Shown: positions 15,511 through 21,998, numbered from the stretch's first letter. The stretch: DNA of 22,205 nt from Sedimentisphaerales bacterium (GCA_016932895.1 JAFGCA010000410.1:1-22205); one strand, 5' to 3'. The notes: generated by a model from the letters alone, not told the origin. Translations and numbers: made by a program.

Positions 15511-15532
15511 CTTTCGCACGTCCCTGCGAAGG
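15511..15532 (+). promoter_or_regulatory. Hairpin covering a Shine-Dalgarno in the leader
   Basis: CTTTCGCA (15511-15518), loop CGTCCC, TGCGAAGG (15525-15532): 8 bp with one G-T pair. Its 3' arm takes in part of the AAGGAG that precedes the mini-ORF at 15540, so it could shut off initiation there. Confidence 0.45.
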
Positions 15533-15539
15533 AGATGAC

Positions 15540-15593
15540 ATGGACGGCTCTCCACCGGCACCTGCCACAAGACCCAGGGCGCCGCCTGGTTGA
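15540..15593 (+). CDS. Possible 17-residue proline-rich leader peptide
   Basis: ATG with AAGGAG at a 5-nt spacing opens a short frame, MDGSPPAPATRPRAPPG, stop TGA. It lies in the long leader of the DUF11-like gene, 83 nt before that gene's ATG. PP-A and PP-G are known ribosome-stalling contexts that need EF-P, so the peptide could couple translation to downstream expression. The good ribosome binding site and its partial burial in a hairpin favour a real leader ORF; chance is the alternative. Confidence 0.3.
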   Translation: MDGSPPAPATRPRAPPG

Positions 15594-15676
15594 CCGATCA
15601 CGGCTATCGGCCACGGCGTCGATCGTACGCGTGCGCATCGATTCGAGGGCGGCACAATTCTAAGGGGGCACATGAG

Positions 15677-16663
15677 ATGAAACGGCTGACGACAATCGTG
15701 GCAGTCATCGCCCTGCTGGCTACATCAGCAGGAGCAGAGATACCTGAAATAACAAAGGCAGTTGGCCCCAATCCGGCTGGCCTGGGCACCATGGTAACGG
15801 TACTCCTGAACGTGAGCAGCGCGTATGAGGGGACGGTCACCGACTACCTCCCGAGTGCGTTCACGTATAAGCCGGATAGTCGCACGGTCAATGGCGCGCC
15901 GGTCAAACCCATTGTGAAAAAGGGTACCGTTTCGGTCTGCATCCCGCCGGGCTGCCATGAGATCCGATTCAAAGCCCAGGTGGTTGAAGTGCAGGGCGTA
16001 GACACGGTGGTCGCCAACATGGCTGTCGTGGAGGTCTGCGATCCCAGCCTGGGCCCCGTCCAAGCCTGCGACACGGCATGTATCACACTGTGGAAGTACT
16101 GTGGATTCCACAAGCACCTCCAGTGGCTGGACCCGCGCGTCAAATGGGAACCGCCGGGTATCCCCATCATCCCGATGTACACAGATGTCCACTTCCACGT
16201 GGGCCTGTGGGTCAGAAACCTCGACTGGGATGGCATAGAGATGATGGAAAGTATCAAGGTCAACGATCGGCTCGCGGGAGACCTTGAACTCGAGGGAGAC
16301 CCTGAAAACCACGGCGTGATTTCCTCGTCGGGCCCGGCCTATCCACCGCCGGATAATATCCCCTTCGGGTGGGTCGATTCCTATACGACGGGCAAGGCGG
16401 AGAAAGTCCATTGGACGTGGACCGTTGACGAGAGCCTGGCCGACGGTGAAGTGGTATGGGTCCTCCTGCACCTCTCGACGGACATCAATCCGGGCCAAGA
16501 CAAGAAGAAGCCCCATGGAACCCATGGGAAGAATGAATACACCGAGCCCTGTTACCACGAGCTCAACTCCGGGGCGGTCCTGAAGTTCATTGACCCGGCG
16601 ACGGGGAACCAGTTGAGCGCCCACACCCCGCCCATCATCGTCAAGGTTGTACCGCCGCAGTAG
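15677..16663 (+). CDS. Secreted protein with DUF11-like domain
   Basis: A 328-aa exported protein. Signal peptide about 1-19 (KRLTTIVAVIALLATSAGA). Residues about 20-130 resemble a DUF11-type surface repeat (EITKAVGPNPAGLGTMVTVLLNVSS, TVTDYLPSAFTY, CHEIRFKAQVVEV, VANMAVVEVCD), a beta-sandwich common in cell-surface proteins. The rest (about 140-328) has several Trp- and Pro-rich stretches and six scattered cysteines, and I do not recognise it. It has no membrane anchor, LPXTG or CTERM tail, so it is secreted or held by other surface material. The ATG at 15677 is chosen because AAGGGGG lies upstream at a usable distance and the signal peptide begins there. Its promoter closely duplicates that of the LuxR-type gene at 17100, and a hairpin terminator follows. 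Confidence 0.85.
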   Translation: MKRLTTIVAVIALLATSAGAEIPEITKAVGPNPAGLGTMVTVLLNVSSAYEGTVTDYLPSAFTYKPDSRTVNGAPVKPIVKKGTVSVCIPPGCHEIRFKAQVVEVQGVDTVVANMAVVEVCDPSLGPVQACDTACITLWKYCGFHKHLQWLDPRVKWEPPGIPIIPMYTDVHFHVGLWVRNLDWDGIEMMESIKVNDRLAGDLELEGDPENHGVISSSGPAYPPPDNIPFGWVDSYTTGKAEKVHWTWTVDESLADGEVVWVLLHLSTDINPGQDKKKPHGTHGKNEYTEPCYHELNSGAVLKFIDPATGNQLSAHTPPIIVKVVPPQ

Positions 16664-16709
16664 GAGACTCCCTGTTCGCCAAATGGCGTCCGCAGGGGAC
16701 CAGGCCAAT

Positions 16710-16741
16710 CTGACGGCGGGGCCCACAGGCCTCGCCGTCAG
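16710..16741 (+). terminator. Hairpin terminator of the DUF11-like gene
   Basis: A 14-bp stem (CTGACGGCGGGGCC / GGCCTCGCCGTCAG, one G-T pair) with loop CACA starts 46 nt after the stop. No T-run follows. Confidence 0.65.
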
Positions 16742-16942
16742 GCTGTCAGGTTGGCTGACATGAGCGTGCTCGCCTTACAGGAAGTGTCGCGTCGGACACA
16801 CCTCAAGGCGCTGCGACCGCAATATCGCGACCCCTTTGCTCGGGGGCACCACTCCTCCCAAAACGGCCTTCTGAGTCCCACGAACCAGCCCTCCAAGGCC
16901 GGGAACGCGACGGCTTCTCCGGTGCAGACGGAACCAGAGACA
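16742..16942. other. 201-bp spacer without a supported gene
   Basis: Open frames here on both strands lack a ribosome binding site and protein-like composition. Nothing else was seen before the promoter at 16943. Confidence 0.4.
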
Positions 16943-17025
16943 TCATCAGAATTGATGACACCAGAATACGCAATTGCCACAATTGCGTGATCGGCCGGGC
17001 CTCCTATACTCTTCGAAAGCGGATG
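16943..17025 (+). promoter_or_regulatory. Two-element promoter of the first LuxR-type gene (copy B)
   Basis: Carries a perfect dyad TCATCA-GAAT-TGATGA (16943-16958), the AATACGCAATTGCC box (16965-16978), a weak -35 TTGCGT (16983-16988), 16-nt spacer and TATACT (17005-17010). It aligns base for base with copy A at a constant offset of 1606. The predicted start is near 17017, 83 nt before the ATG. Confidence 0.65.
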
Positions 17026-17099
17026 TGCGAACGCTTAAAGGCTGCACACTCACAAGAACGGATTCGGCTTGCTGGTGGCTCCGCTGTGGGAGACCAAGG

Positions 17100-17357
17100 A
17101 TGGCAGGACACATGCAATGCGACCTGATCTCTGAGCAGGAATGGAACCAACTCCGTCAGCATCTCGATCTGTCGCCCCGACAGGCCCAAATTGTCAGAGA
17201 GATCCTGCGCGCCAAGTCGGACAAACAGATCGCTCGTGACCTGGGTATCGCCCTGCCGACGCTGCGTACCCACATGGGACGCTTGTTTCGCAAGTTTGAT
17301 CTGAACGACCGCACGGAATTGGTCTTGCACGTGTTGATGTCCTTGCGGCGACAGTAG
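17100..17357 (+). CDS. Small LuxR-type HTH regulator (copy 1)
   Basis: An 85-aa protein made almost entirely of a GerE/LuxR-type DNA-binding domain: LSPRQAQIVREILRAKSDKQIARDLGIALPTLRTHM, then GRLFRKFDLNDRTELVLHVL. The family pattern (LSPRE...V......G.....IA..L.I...TV..H...I..K) is recognisable, with RTHMGRLFRKF in place of the usual VK-H-..I..KL. There is no receiver, autoinducer or PAS domain, so it lacks its own sensor. It is cytoplasmic and presumably binds DNA as a dimer. The ATG at 17100 has GGAG 7 nt upstream; an ATG four codons later is possible. A paralogue lies 307 bp downstream on the same strand. The promoter carries the shared box, suggesting self-regulation or membership of the same regulon as the DUF11-like gene. 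Confidence 0.88.
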   Translation: MAGHMQCDLISEQEWNQLRQHLDLSPRQAQIVREILRAKSDKQIARDLGIALPTLRTHMGRLFRKFDLNDRTELVLHVLMSLRRQ

Positions 17358-17560
17358 AACAATAAGACGACCTGTCTCTTCAAGAAGGCGCCGGCGTGAG
17401 TTTTGCCACGTGAAGGAAAGGGGACCAACGGGCGGCCGAGGGAACCGCAGACGCCCAGGCCCAAATCCACCCGTGCGGCACGGTTTGCGCCCCCCCGTTC
17501 GACAAGTTCCCGGCCCCCTGCCCGGTCGGCAATGTGGACACTTTTTTCCGCGTTTCGTTC

Positions 17561-17588
17561 TTGACAACCGCCCGGCAAGCCGTACACT
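17561..17588 (+). promoter_or_regulatory. Sigma70-type promoter of the second LuxR-type gene
   Basis: TTGACA (17561-17566), 16-nt spacer, TACACT (17583-17588), 76 nt before the start codon at 17665. Unlike the first paralogue's promoter it has a consensus -35 and lacks the AATACG box, which suggests constitutive expression. Nothing gene-like was seen between 17358 and 17560. Confidence 0.7.
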
Positions 17589-17664
17589 GGGATTTGGTGG
17601 TTGATAGAGAATTGGTACGACGGCTTCTCTGCGGGGGAAAGAGAGGCGGTCAGGAGTGGGCAGG

Positions 17665-17940
17665 ATGAGGGTGAATGCGGACGAGGGTCCCATTTCCGCG
17701 CAAGAGTTGGCGAAGCTCGGAGAGCGTCTGAAGCTGTCTCCACGTCAAATGGAGATCGTAACCCACGTCGCACACGGCAGGCCGTACCAGCAGATTGCCG
17801 GCGAAATGGGCATCTCAATGGCTGCGCTGCGCACCCATCTGAGCGGGCTCTTTCGCAAGTGCGACGTGAACGATCGTGCGGAGTTGATCCTTCACTTGAC
17901 GGCTGCGGTGCGCGGCCATCACGAAAACCACTCGAAGTGA
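17665..17940 (+). CDS. Small LuxR-type HTH regulator (copy 2)
   Basis: A 91-aa protein, again little more than a LuxR-type HTH: LSPRQMEIVTHVAHGRPYQQIAGEMGISMAALRTHL, then SGLFRKCDVNDRAELILHLTAAVRG. It is clearly paralogous to the protein encoded at 17100 (shared LSPRQ-x-x-IV, QIA, LRTH, LFRK-x-D-x-NDR-x-EL-x-LH), but the recognition helix differs, so the two may bind different sites or form heterodimers. The ATG at 17665 is chosen because AGGAG lies 8 nt upstream; a GTG three codons earlier overlaps that ribosome binding site. No sensor domain is present. It is followed by the convergent hypothetical gene. Confidence 0.88.
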   Translation: MRVNADEGPISAQELAKLGERLKLSPRQMEIVTHVAHGRPYQQIAGEMGISMAALRTHLSGLFRKCDVNDRAELILHLTAAVRGHHENHSK

Positions 17941-18068
17941 AGACCCCGCGCAGATCGTCTCGGCTGCATGCGCAGACGTAGAGCACGCTGAGTGTCTTTA
18001 CGGACAATCCGAAGGCCCGTCCATTCCGCCCCGGCCCTGTCCCGGGGGCCCCTGTGCGCCCGGGGAAA

Positions 18069-18704
18069 TCAGCCCGTTTCGATCGCCACCCGGCAAACCT
18101 CCCGCAACTCGGCGATTTTCGCCTCGATCTGCTCGGCGTTCAACTCCTCGACACCTGCCCCCAACAGGTCCCGGGGAGTTCGCATCTCCTGCTCTGTCCA
18201 GGTTGACGTTTCCGGGGGCCGGCCGGCCCGCCGCCACGGACCCTGACGGCCGGCGCCCGAGAGGATCCCATCCTTCAGTTCCTGTATTGCCCGCTCCCAC
18301 TCTTCGATATCATCACAAGAGGGATCGGGCATACCCTCTGCCCCCATTTCTCGTCCGGCCGCAACGATCGGCGTCCTCCAATCCTTCCACCAGGCGGGCT
18401 CGTCGATCCCCATTTCCACCAGGCTCTTCAGATGCTCGAAGACCGCGGCAACCGCAGCGTCGACAACCGGTGTCAACGGCGCCGTCGGTACATCCGCGCG
18501 GAGCAACCCGTTTCCTATCATTCCCAGAACGCAAATCCTCTGGCCGTAGGTCAGACGGTCGTAACACTCGATCCCCAGAGGGCAGTCCTCGAGTCGCAGG
18601 GCCTCCTCCTGGTCGAGAAGGCTCAGCAGGACCTCGGCAAACAGCCGGGCCTCCGCCCGCTGCAACGTCCGGTCACCACACGATGTTCGCCACATATCCG
18701 CCAC
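18069..18704 (-). CDS. Hypothetical acidic protein
   Basis: A 211-aa protein that I do not recognise. It is soluble, acidic and helix-rich, with no signal peptide or membrane helix. Distinct stretches are RLFAEVLLSLLDQEEALRLEDCPLGIECYDRLTYGQRICVLG near the N-terminus, EPAWWKDWRTPI in the middle and an acidic C-terminal helix (VEELNAEQIEAKIAELREVC). Composition and steady hydrophobic spacing look coding, unlike the overlapping frames on the other strand. The start is uncertain: GTG at 18704 or ATG three codons later; neither has a strong ribosome binding site. It stands alone, convergent with the LuxR-type genes, and nothing links it to them. Confidence 0.7.
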   Translation of the reverse strand: MADMWRTSCGDRTLQRAEARLFAEVLLSLLDQEEALRLEDCPLGIECYDRLTYGQRICVLGMIGNGLLRADVPTAPLTPVVDAAVAAVFEHLKSLVEMGIDEPAWWKDWRTPIVAAGREMGAEGMPDPSCDDIEEWERAIQELKDGILSGAGRQGPWRRAGRPPETSTWTEQEMRTPRDLLGAGVEELNAEQIEAKIAELREVCRVAIETG

Positions 18705-19300
18705 CCTACATCCGACCGTTTCGACTCGGATCTTCTACGTCGCGCCGGAATAAAATCAGCACGGCGTTACGGGGGCTGAGTTGAAGGGGCGTAGGCCAGT
18801 GCCCCTCTGCCTCTCCGGCAGTCGCTCCTCGGAAGTTGAGGTCTTCCGCGGCCTCCCCGGGCGGAGTCTGGAGAGGAATTTCGCGCACAAAACGGCCTGA
18901 AAAAAACCTTCGCCGCTTTGGGGAATGACTCGCGATGCAAACAGACGGAAAGCCTGCGGCTCCTCACGCCATCCATTGGCACACACACACCCATCGCAGT
19001 CCCCCGCCTGCTCGATCCGTCGCAGGCATAATCGTTGAGAACAAGCTTCGGGCCGGCAAAGGGTGCAACCCTGCGAAGTACTCCTTCCCCGTGATTCTCG
19101 CTGGCCGAGAGGCTGTGTCAATAGCAAAACGAGTAATCTTGCGTCATCAATTCCAATGAAATCAGTATCGACGCCAGCGGTCAGGACCAGGTTTTTGCCG
19201 GGACGGCCCTCGTGCGCGCCGCGTCGCCACAACCGACACAGCCGCCGCAACCGTTACAACCAACCTCCTGCACTGCAGGAGCGGTCCGTTTCCAGCGAAG
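18705..19300. other. 596-bp region without a supported gene
   Basis: Frames on both strands lack a ribosome binding site and recognised domains. Visible structure: a perfect 8-bp-arm palindrome CTCCTGCA-C-TGCAGGAG (19265-19281), an AGGGT-GCA-ACCCT inverted repeat near 19060, and a copy of the TCAT-GAATT-GA dyad at 19144-19159. Perhaps part of the extended control region of the PEP-CTERM gene. Confidence 0.4.
19144..19159 (-). promoter_or_regulatory. Third copy of the TCAT-GAATT-GATGA dyad
   Basis: On the minus strand it reads TCATTGGAATTGATGA, differing from copy B (TCATCAGAATTGATGA) at two positions. It lies 157 bp upstream of the AATACG-type box of the PEP-CTERM gene and has no -10 at the expected distance, so it would be a distal site or a relic. 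Confidence 0.4.
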
Positions 19301-19347
19301 ATTACGTAGTTCTACGTATAGCATGTCGCGACCTGTTGTGGTATGAT
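19301..19347 (+). promoter_or_regulatory. Promoter of the PEP-CTERM gene with TACGTAG palindrome (copy C)
   Basis: A perfect 16-nt palindrome TACGTAG-TT-CTACGTA (19303-19318) lies ahead of -10 TATGAT (19342-19347), with no -35. The palindrome centre is about 43 nt before the predicted start site (near 19354), a position typical of activators that overlap the -35. It occupies the same place as the AATACG boxes of copies A, B and D. The leader to the ATG at 19470 is about 116 nt. Confidence 0.6.
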
Positions 19348-19469
19348 CGGTCTTCAGTATCAGGTTTATCGTGACACTCAGCACGTACTCGTCTTCGTGC
19401 CGCATGGGCGGTCGTATCAATCAGTTCATCCGCATCAACTCGGACAGTATTCAGACAGGAGAGCAGGAT

Positions 19470-20258
19470 ATGAAAACAAAACTCGCCGTACTCGTATCAA
19501 GCATCATTTTCCTTTCGGCCGTATCTGTCAACGCCGCAGGAGTGTACAGCGTCACGATTGACGGCAGCGACGCGATCTTCCTGGCCGGCCGGACCGACGT
19601 GACCATTCCGCCTGCAAGTCAACCGTGGAACACCGGGACCTATCTCGTCCGGCATAGTTCCCCTACTCCCGAGGAGATACAGGAGACACTGCCGCCGATA
19701 CTCCCCGTCGCGGCGGGAGATGTCGTTCGCGCTCTCGACCCCGCGGTTGGCGGCGTGAGCTTCTACAACGGCATTGGCGGCACTATCTTCGGGCCCGGTG
19801 GCAACGGCCTCGGCGGCAGCAACCTGACCGCCCTGGACGGTATCAGCGGTTACATCGGCCCGCAGGGACCTCTCGCCGGTGTCTTCCTCGACGACAGCAT
19901 CCCCAGCAGCGGACCGGCACCGGCAACGCTCGATTTTGGCACGGGCGGCATCGGCATTGATTTTCTGACGTTGTCTCCCGGCCTGGGCCAGGTGTTCTAT
20001 ATCGGCGACGGCGTTACCACCGGCGGCGTTTTCCAGGAGTTCATCGCCCCTGCCGGTGCGACGCGACTGGCACTCGGTATCCCGGATGGCTTCGGATTCG
20101 TCGGGCCGCCCGGTGCCTACGACGACAACGACGGCAGCTACCAGGTCCGCATCGGCATCAACGAAATACCTACTGTCGTTCCCGTCCCGGGTGCTCTTCT
20201 ACTCGGTTCCCTCGGTATGGGCGTCGTCTCGTGGATGCGCCGACGCAGAACGCTGTAA
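19470..20258 (+). CDS. PEP-CTERM-type exported surface protein
   Basis: A 262-aa exported protein. Signal peptide about 1-22 (KTKLAVLVSSIIFLSAVSVNAAG). The body is Gly/Pro-rich and beta-prone (GGTIFGPGGNGLGGSNL, LDFGTGGIGIDFLTLSPGLG), with no enzyme motif seen. The C-terminal 26 residues have the full PEP-CTERM plan: a VPVPGA motif (proline replaces the glutamate of PEP, as in VPLPA- or VPVPGA-type variants), a hydrophobic helix LLLGSLGMGVVSW and a basic end MRRRRTL. Such tails are known to be removed by exosortase-family enzymes and mark envelope or matrix proteins. No exosortase is encoded in this window. The ATG has AGGAG 8 nt upstream. A palindrome-bearing promoter precedes it and an intrinsic terminator follows. 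Confidence 0.87.
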   Translation: MKTKLAVLVSSIIFLSAVSVNAAGVYSVTIDGSDAIFLAGRTDVTIPPASQPWNTGTYLVRHSSPTPEEIQETLPPILPVAAGDVVRALDPAVGGVSFYNGIGGTIFGPGGNGLGGSNLTALDGISGYIGPQGPLAGVFLDDSIPSSGPAPATLDFGTGGIGIDFLTLSPGLGQVFYIGDGVTTGGVFQEFIAPAGATRLALGIPDGFGFVGPPGAYDDNDGSYQVRIGINEIPTVVPVPGALLLGSLGMGVVSWMRRRRTL

Positions 20259-20287
20259 ACGAATCTCCGCGTGCAATCGATTCTCAG

Positions 20288-20320
20288 GGGCTGCGACCAC
20301 CGTATCGCAGCCCTTTTTTT
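20288..20320 (+). terminator. Rho-independent terminator of the PEP-CTERM gene
   Basis: GGGCTGCGA (20288-20296), 8-nt loop, TCGCAGCCC (20305-20313), then seven T residues (20314-20320). It starts 30 nt after the stop. Confidence 0.92.
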
Positions 20321-20367
20321 CTCTGGAGCCAGTGTCATACGGATTGGGAAGAGTCCTTGCGCGGTTC

Positions 20368-20400
20368 GTCATCCCGAGCGAAGCGCAGTAAAGGATCTGG
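20368..20400. repeat. Interspersed repeat of the GTCATCCCGAGCG...GGATCTGG type
   Basis: Matches a short intergenic repeat that I recall from many environmental bacterial genomes (GTCATYCYGAGCGAAGCG...AGGATCT). It lies between the terminator of the PEP-CTERM gene and the convergent prepilin-like gene. One copy only in this window. Confidence 0.5.
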
Positions 20401-20438
20401 GCCGCGTATGGAAGAAACTTCTCATTCGAAGGGCAGAC

Positions 20439-21236
20439 CTACCACCAAAACCGGCGATTGCCGCCGTAGCGGGGTTTGGGGATATCGTCGGCCTTGTCGT
20501 ATTCGGGTCCTTCCCAGCCGGGATTGAAGGGACGCCATTCGACGTGTCCGTCGAGGAAGCCAATGTTCATGCCGGAGGGCTGGGCGTCGGTTTTCAGGTG
20601 GCTGGTGCGGTCATACAAGCCGACCTGCCCGAGCGTTCCGCCGGCGACCAGGCCGAAGTTGCCGTTCGGGTAGTTCCCGCCCCGCTCGTCCCAGGCGCAG
20701 AGCGTCGCGTCCACACTGAGTTCCCGCAGGGCCGGCTGCTTCTCAGTGGTTGTCTTGAGCCAGATCTTGCTGCCGTTGAGGTTGTTCTGGATATCGGGGC
20801 GCTCGCCCCTGCCAGGCGCCATCTGCAGGACGTAACAGTACCCCGACACGATGAAATTACCCGTCAGCTTCTTGTCATTAACGACCGTGGACTGGAACGT
20901 CCAGAAGTGGTCCATGTTCGGGTGCATGACGCGGTTGGAGGGGCAGTAGAACATCTCCTTCGTCATTCCCGTCTGCAACATGAAGTTGACGACGTCCACG
21001 TCCAGGTCCCACAGCCAGCCTCCGGGGATATCGGGCAAGGGGAGCTTTGCCGCGTAATCATCGGCGTACATCAGAAACGCCATGCAATGCTGGCGAACCT
21101 GGCTGGCGCAGGACTGCCGCCGGCCCTGCTCCCGCACGCGCTGCAGCGCCGGCATGAGAATCCCCATCAAAACCGCAATCACCGCGATCACGACGAGAAG
21201 TTCAATCAGGGTGAAACCGCATCCCGTCTTCTTCAT
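20439..21236 (-). CDS. Prepilin-type protein with C-terminal DG motif (DUF1559-like family)
   Basis: A 265-aa protein with a classic prepilin leader: MKKTGCG, cleavage before F8, mature FTLIELLVVIAVIAVLMGILMPAL with the glutamate at +5 (E12). The body holds REQGRRQSCASQVRQHCMAFLMYADDY, and the C-terminal region has SHLKTDAQPSGMNIGFLDGHVEWRPFNPG, the H-x(n)-DG-type motif typical of large prepilin-like families in planctomycetes and relatives. These are thought to be exported and processed by the prepilin peptidase; their job is unknown. The ATG at 21236 is chosen because GAGGAG lies 9 nt upstream and the leader is then of normal length. It stands apart from the secretion cluster and has its own promoter (21311-21339). 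It may be assembled by the secretion machine encoded at the left. Confidence 0.9.
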   Translation of the reverse strand: MKKTGCGFTLIELLVVIAVIAVLMGILMPALQRVREQGRRQSCASQVRQHCMAFLMYADDYAAKLPLPDIPGGWLWDLDVDVVNFMLQTGMTKEMFYCPSNRVMHPNMDHFWTFQSTVVNDKKLTGNFIVSGYCYVLQMAPGRGERPDIQNNLNGSKIWLKTTTEKQPALRELSVDATLCAWDERGGNYPNGNFGLVAGGTLGQVGLYDRTSHLKTDAQPSGMNIGFLDGHVEWRPFNPGWEGPEYDKADDIPKPRYGGNRRFWW

Positions 21237-21310
21237 AGCAACCTGCTCCTCAACCAAACCGACATCTTCCGAATATCTTCTCAAAGAGGCCCCCGCACAC
21301 CATAGTCTCT

Positions 21311-21339
21311 ATGATACCACAGCTCCGCCACAGCTTCAA
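21311..21339 (-). promoter_or_regulatory. Sigma70-type promoter of the prepilin-like gene
   Basis: Minus strand: TTGAAG (21339-21334), 17-nt spacer, TATCAT (21316-21311), about 75 nt before the ATG at 21236. Confidence 0.65.
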
Positions 21340-21432
21340 CGCCCACCAGGCACAATTCCGAAACGCGCCAGAGGTACTTTGTCTGCACATCCACCCTGCC
21401 AGACGCGTGGCAGCGTTCTCGAAGATATGCGC

Positions 21433-21462
21433 TTGACGGCTTGCGACCGGGCGAAATACAAT
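21433..21462 (+). promoter_or_regulatory. Sigma70-type promoter without an obvious gene
   Basis: TTGACG (21433-21438), 18-nt spacer, TACAAT (21457-21462). The next plus-strand gene is the sigma factor at 22037, about 570 nt away across a repeat-bearing region. It may start a long leader or an unrecognised RNA; no terminator was found between them. Confidence 0.5.
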
Positions 21463-21728
21463 ATTCATACAACTAATACGATCGTGATTACAATGGGAAG
21501 CAGGCCGTCGCGATATGGGAAACAGTGAATCGCACATCTCCAACGCCCCCCTGCCCGACACCGTCGACTCTCTGCCGGGACGCGCGGTCTGTGGCGGCGA
21601 ACGGATGCCTTGTGATGGAAGCAGCCTTGCTCTCGTCCGGCCCGCGCGCGAGCCCTGCCCCGTGGAGGATACATGCGACAGCCGGGGCTTCTGGCTAAGC
21701 CGGCGCAGATACCGGAGGCGATTTTGCG

Positions 21729-21890
21729 AAACGAACCCAATTTGCCTGAGTGGAACACGCCGATTGGGGATTGGGGATTCGAGGGGCCAACGCCCCGGGA
21801 CGCCGGAGCGGGGAACGTCAAACAAAGCCAATTTCCCTGTTTTTGGCCCCAAGAACGAGGGTGGTGAGAAAAACAAAGCCAATTTACCTG
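21729..21890 (+). repeat. Three direct copies of an AAACAAAGCCAATTT-type repeat
   Basis: Cores: AAACGAACCCAATTTGCCTG (21729-21748), AAACAAAGCCAATTTCCCTG (21820-21839) and AAACAAAGCCAATTTACCTG (21871-21890), at intervals of 91 and 51 nt. Between them lies GATTGGGGATTGGGGATTC. I recall similar NEPNLP/KQSQF-encoding repeats scattered in planctomycete intergenic DNA; that link is from memory. No flanking target duplication or transposase was seen. Confidence 0.7.
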
Positions 21891-21998
21891 GGTCGAGGGT
21901 GCGTCCGGCGCTGGCACGGTGGCTCCCGGAGCGATACGGCAAAAAAAATCCAGATACCGCGCACATTTTGGCGACCGAATTACACTTGCATGGTGAAC

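Noticed and set aside
15725..16726. A 333-codon minus-strand frame opposite the DUF11-like gene
   Set aside because: It has no start signal and is antisense to a protein with signal peptide, own promoter and terminator.
18029..18047. CCCCGG / CCGGGG hairpin between the convergent LuxR-type and hypothetical genes as a shared terminator
   Set aside because: Only 6 bp, in a very GC-rich run with several alternative pairings and no T-run on either strand.
18925..18970. Resemblance to the c-di-GMP-I (GEMM) riboswitch: GCAAAC, GACGGAAAGCC and a small GCC-GGC hairpin
   Set aside because: The first hairpin between GCAAA and GACG is missing and the second conserved half (GGTAGC...GGTTACC) is absent.
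18756..19250. A 164-codon minus-strand frame in the gap before the PEP-CTERM gene
   Set aside because: Cysteine- and arginine-rich text, no ribosome binding site and no domain; most likely chance.
20271..21305. A 344-codon plus-strand frame opposite the prepilin-like gene
   Set aside because: It begins in the PEP-CTERM terminator region and is antisense to a prepilin-type coding sequence with conserved motifs.
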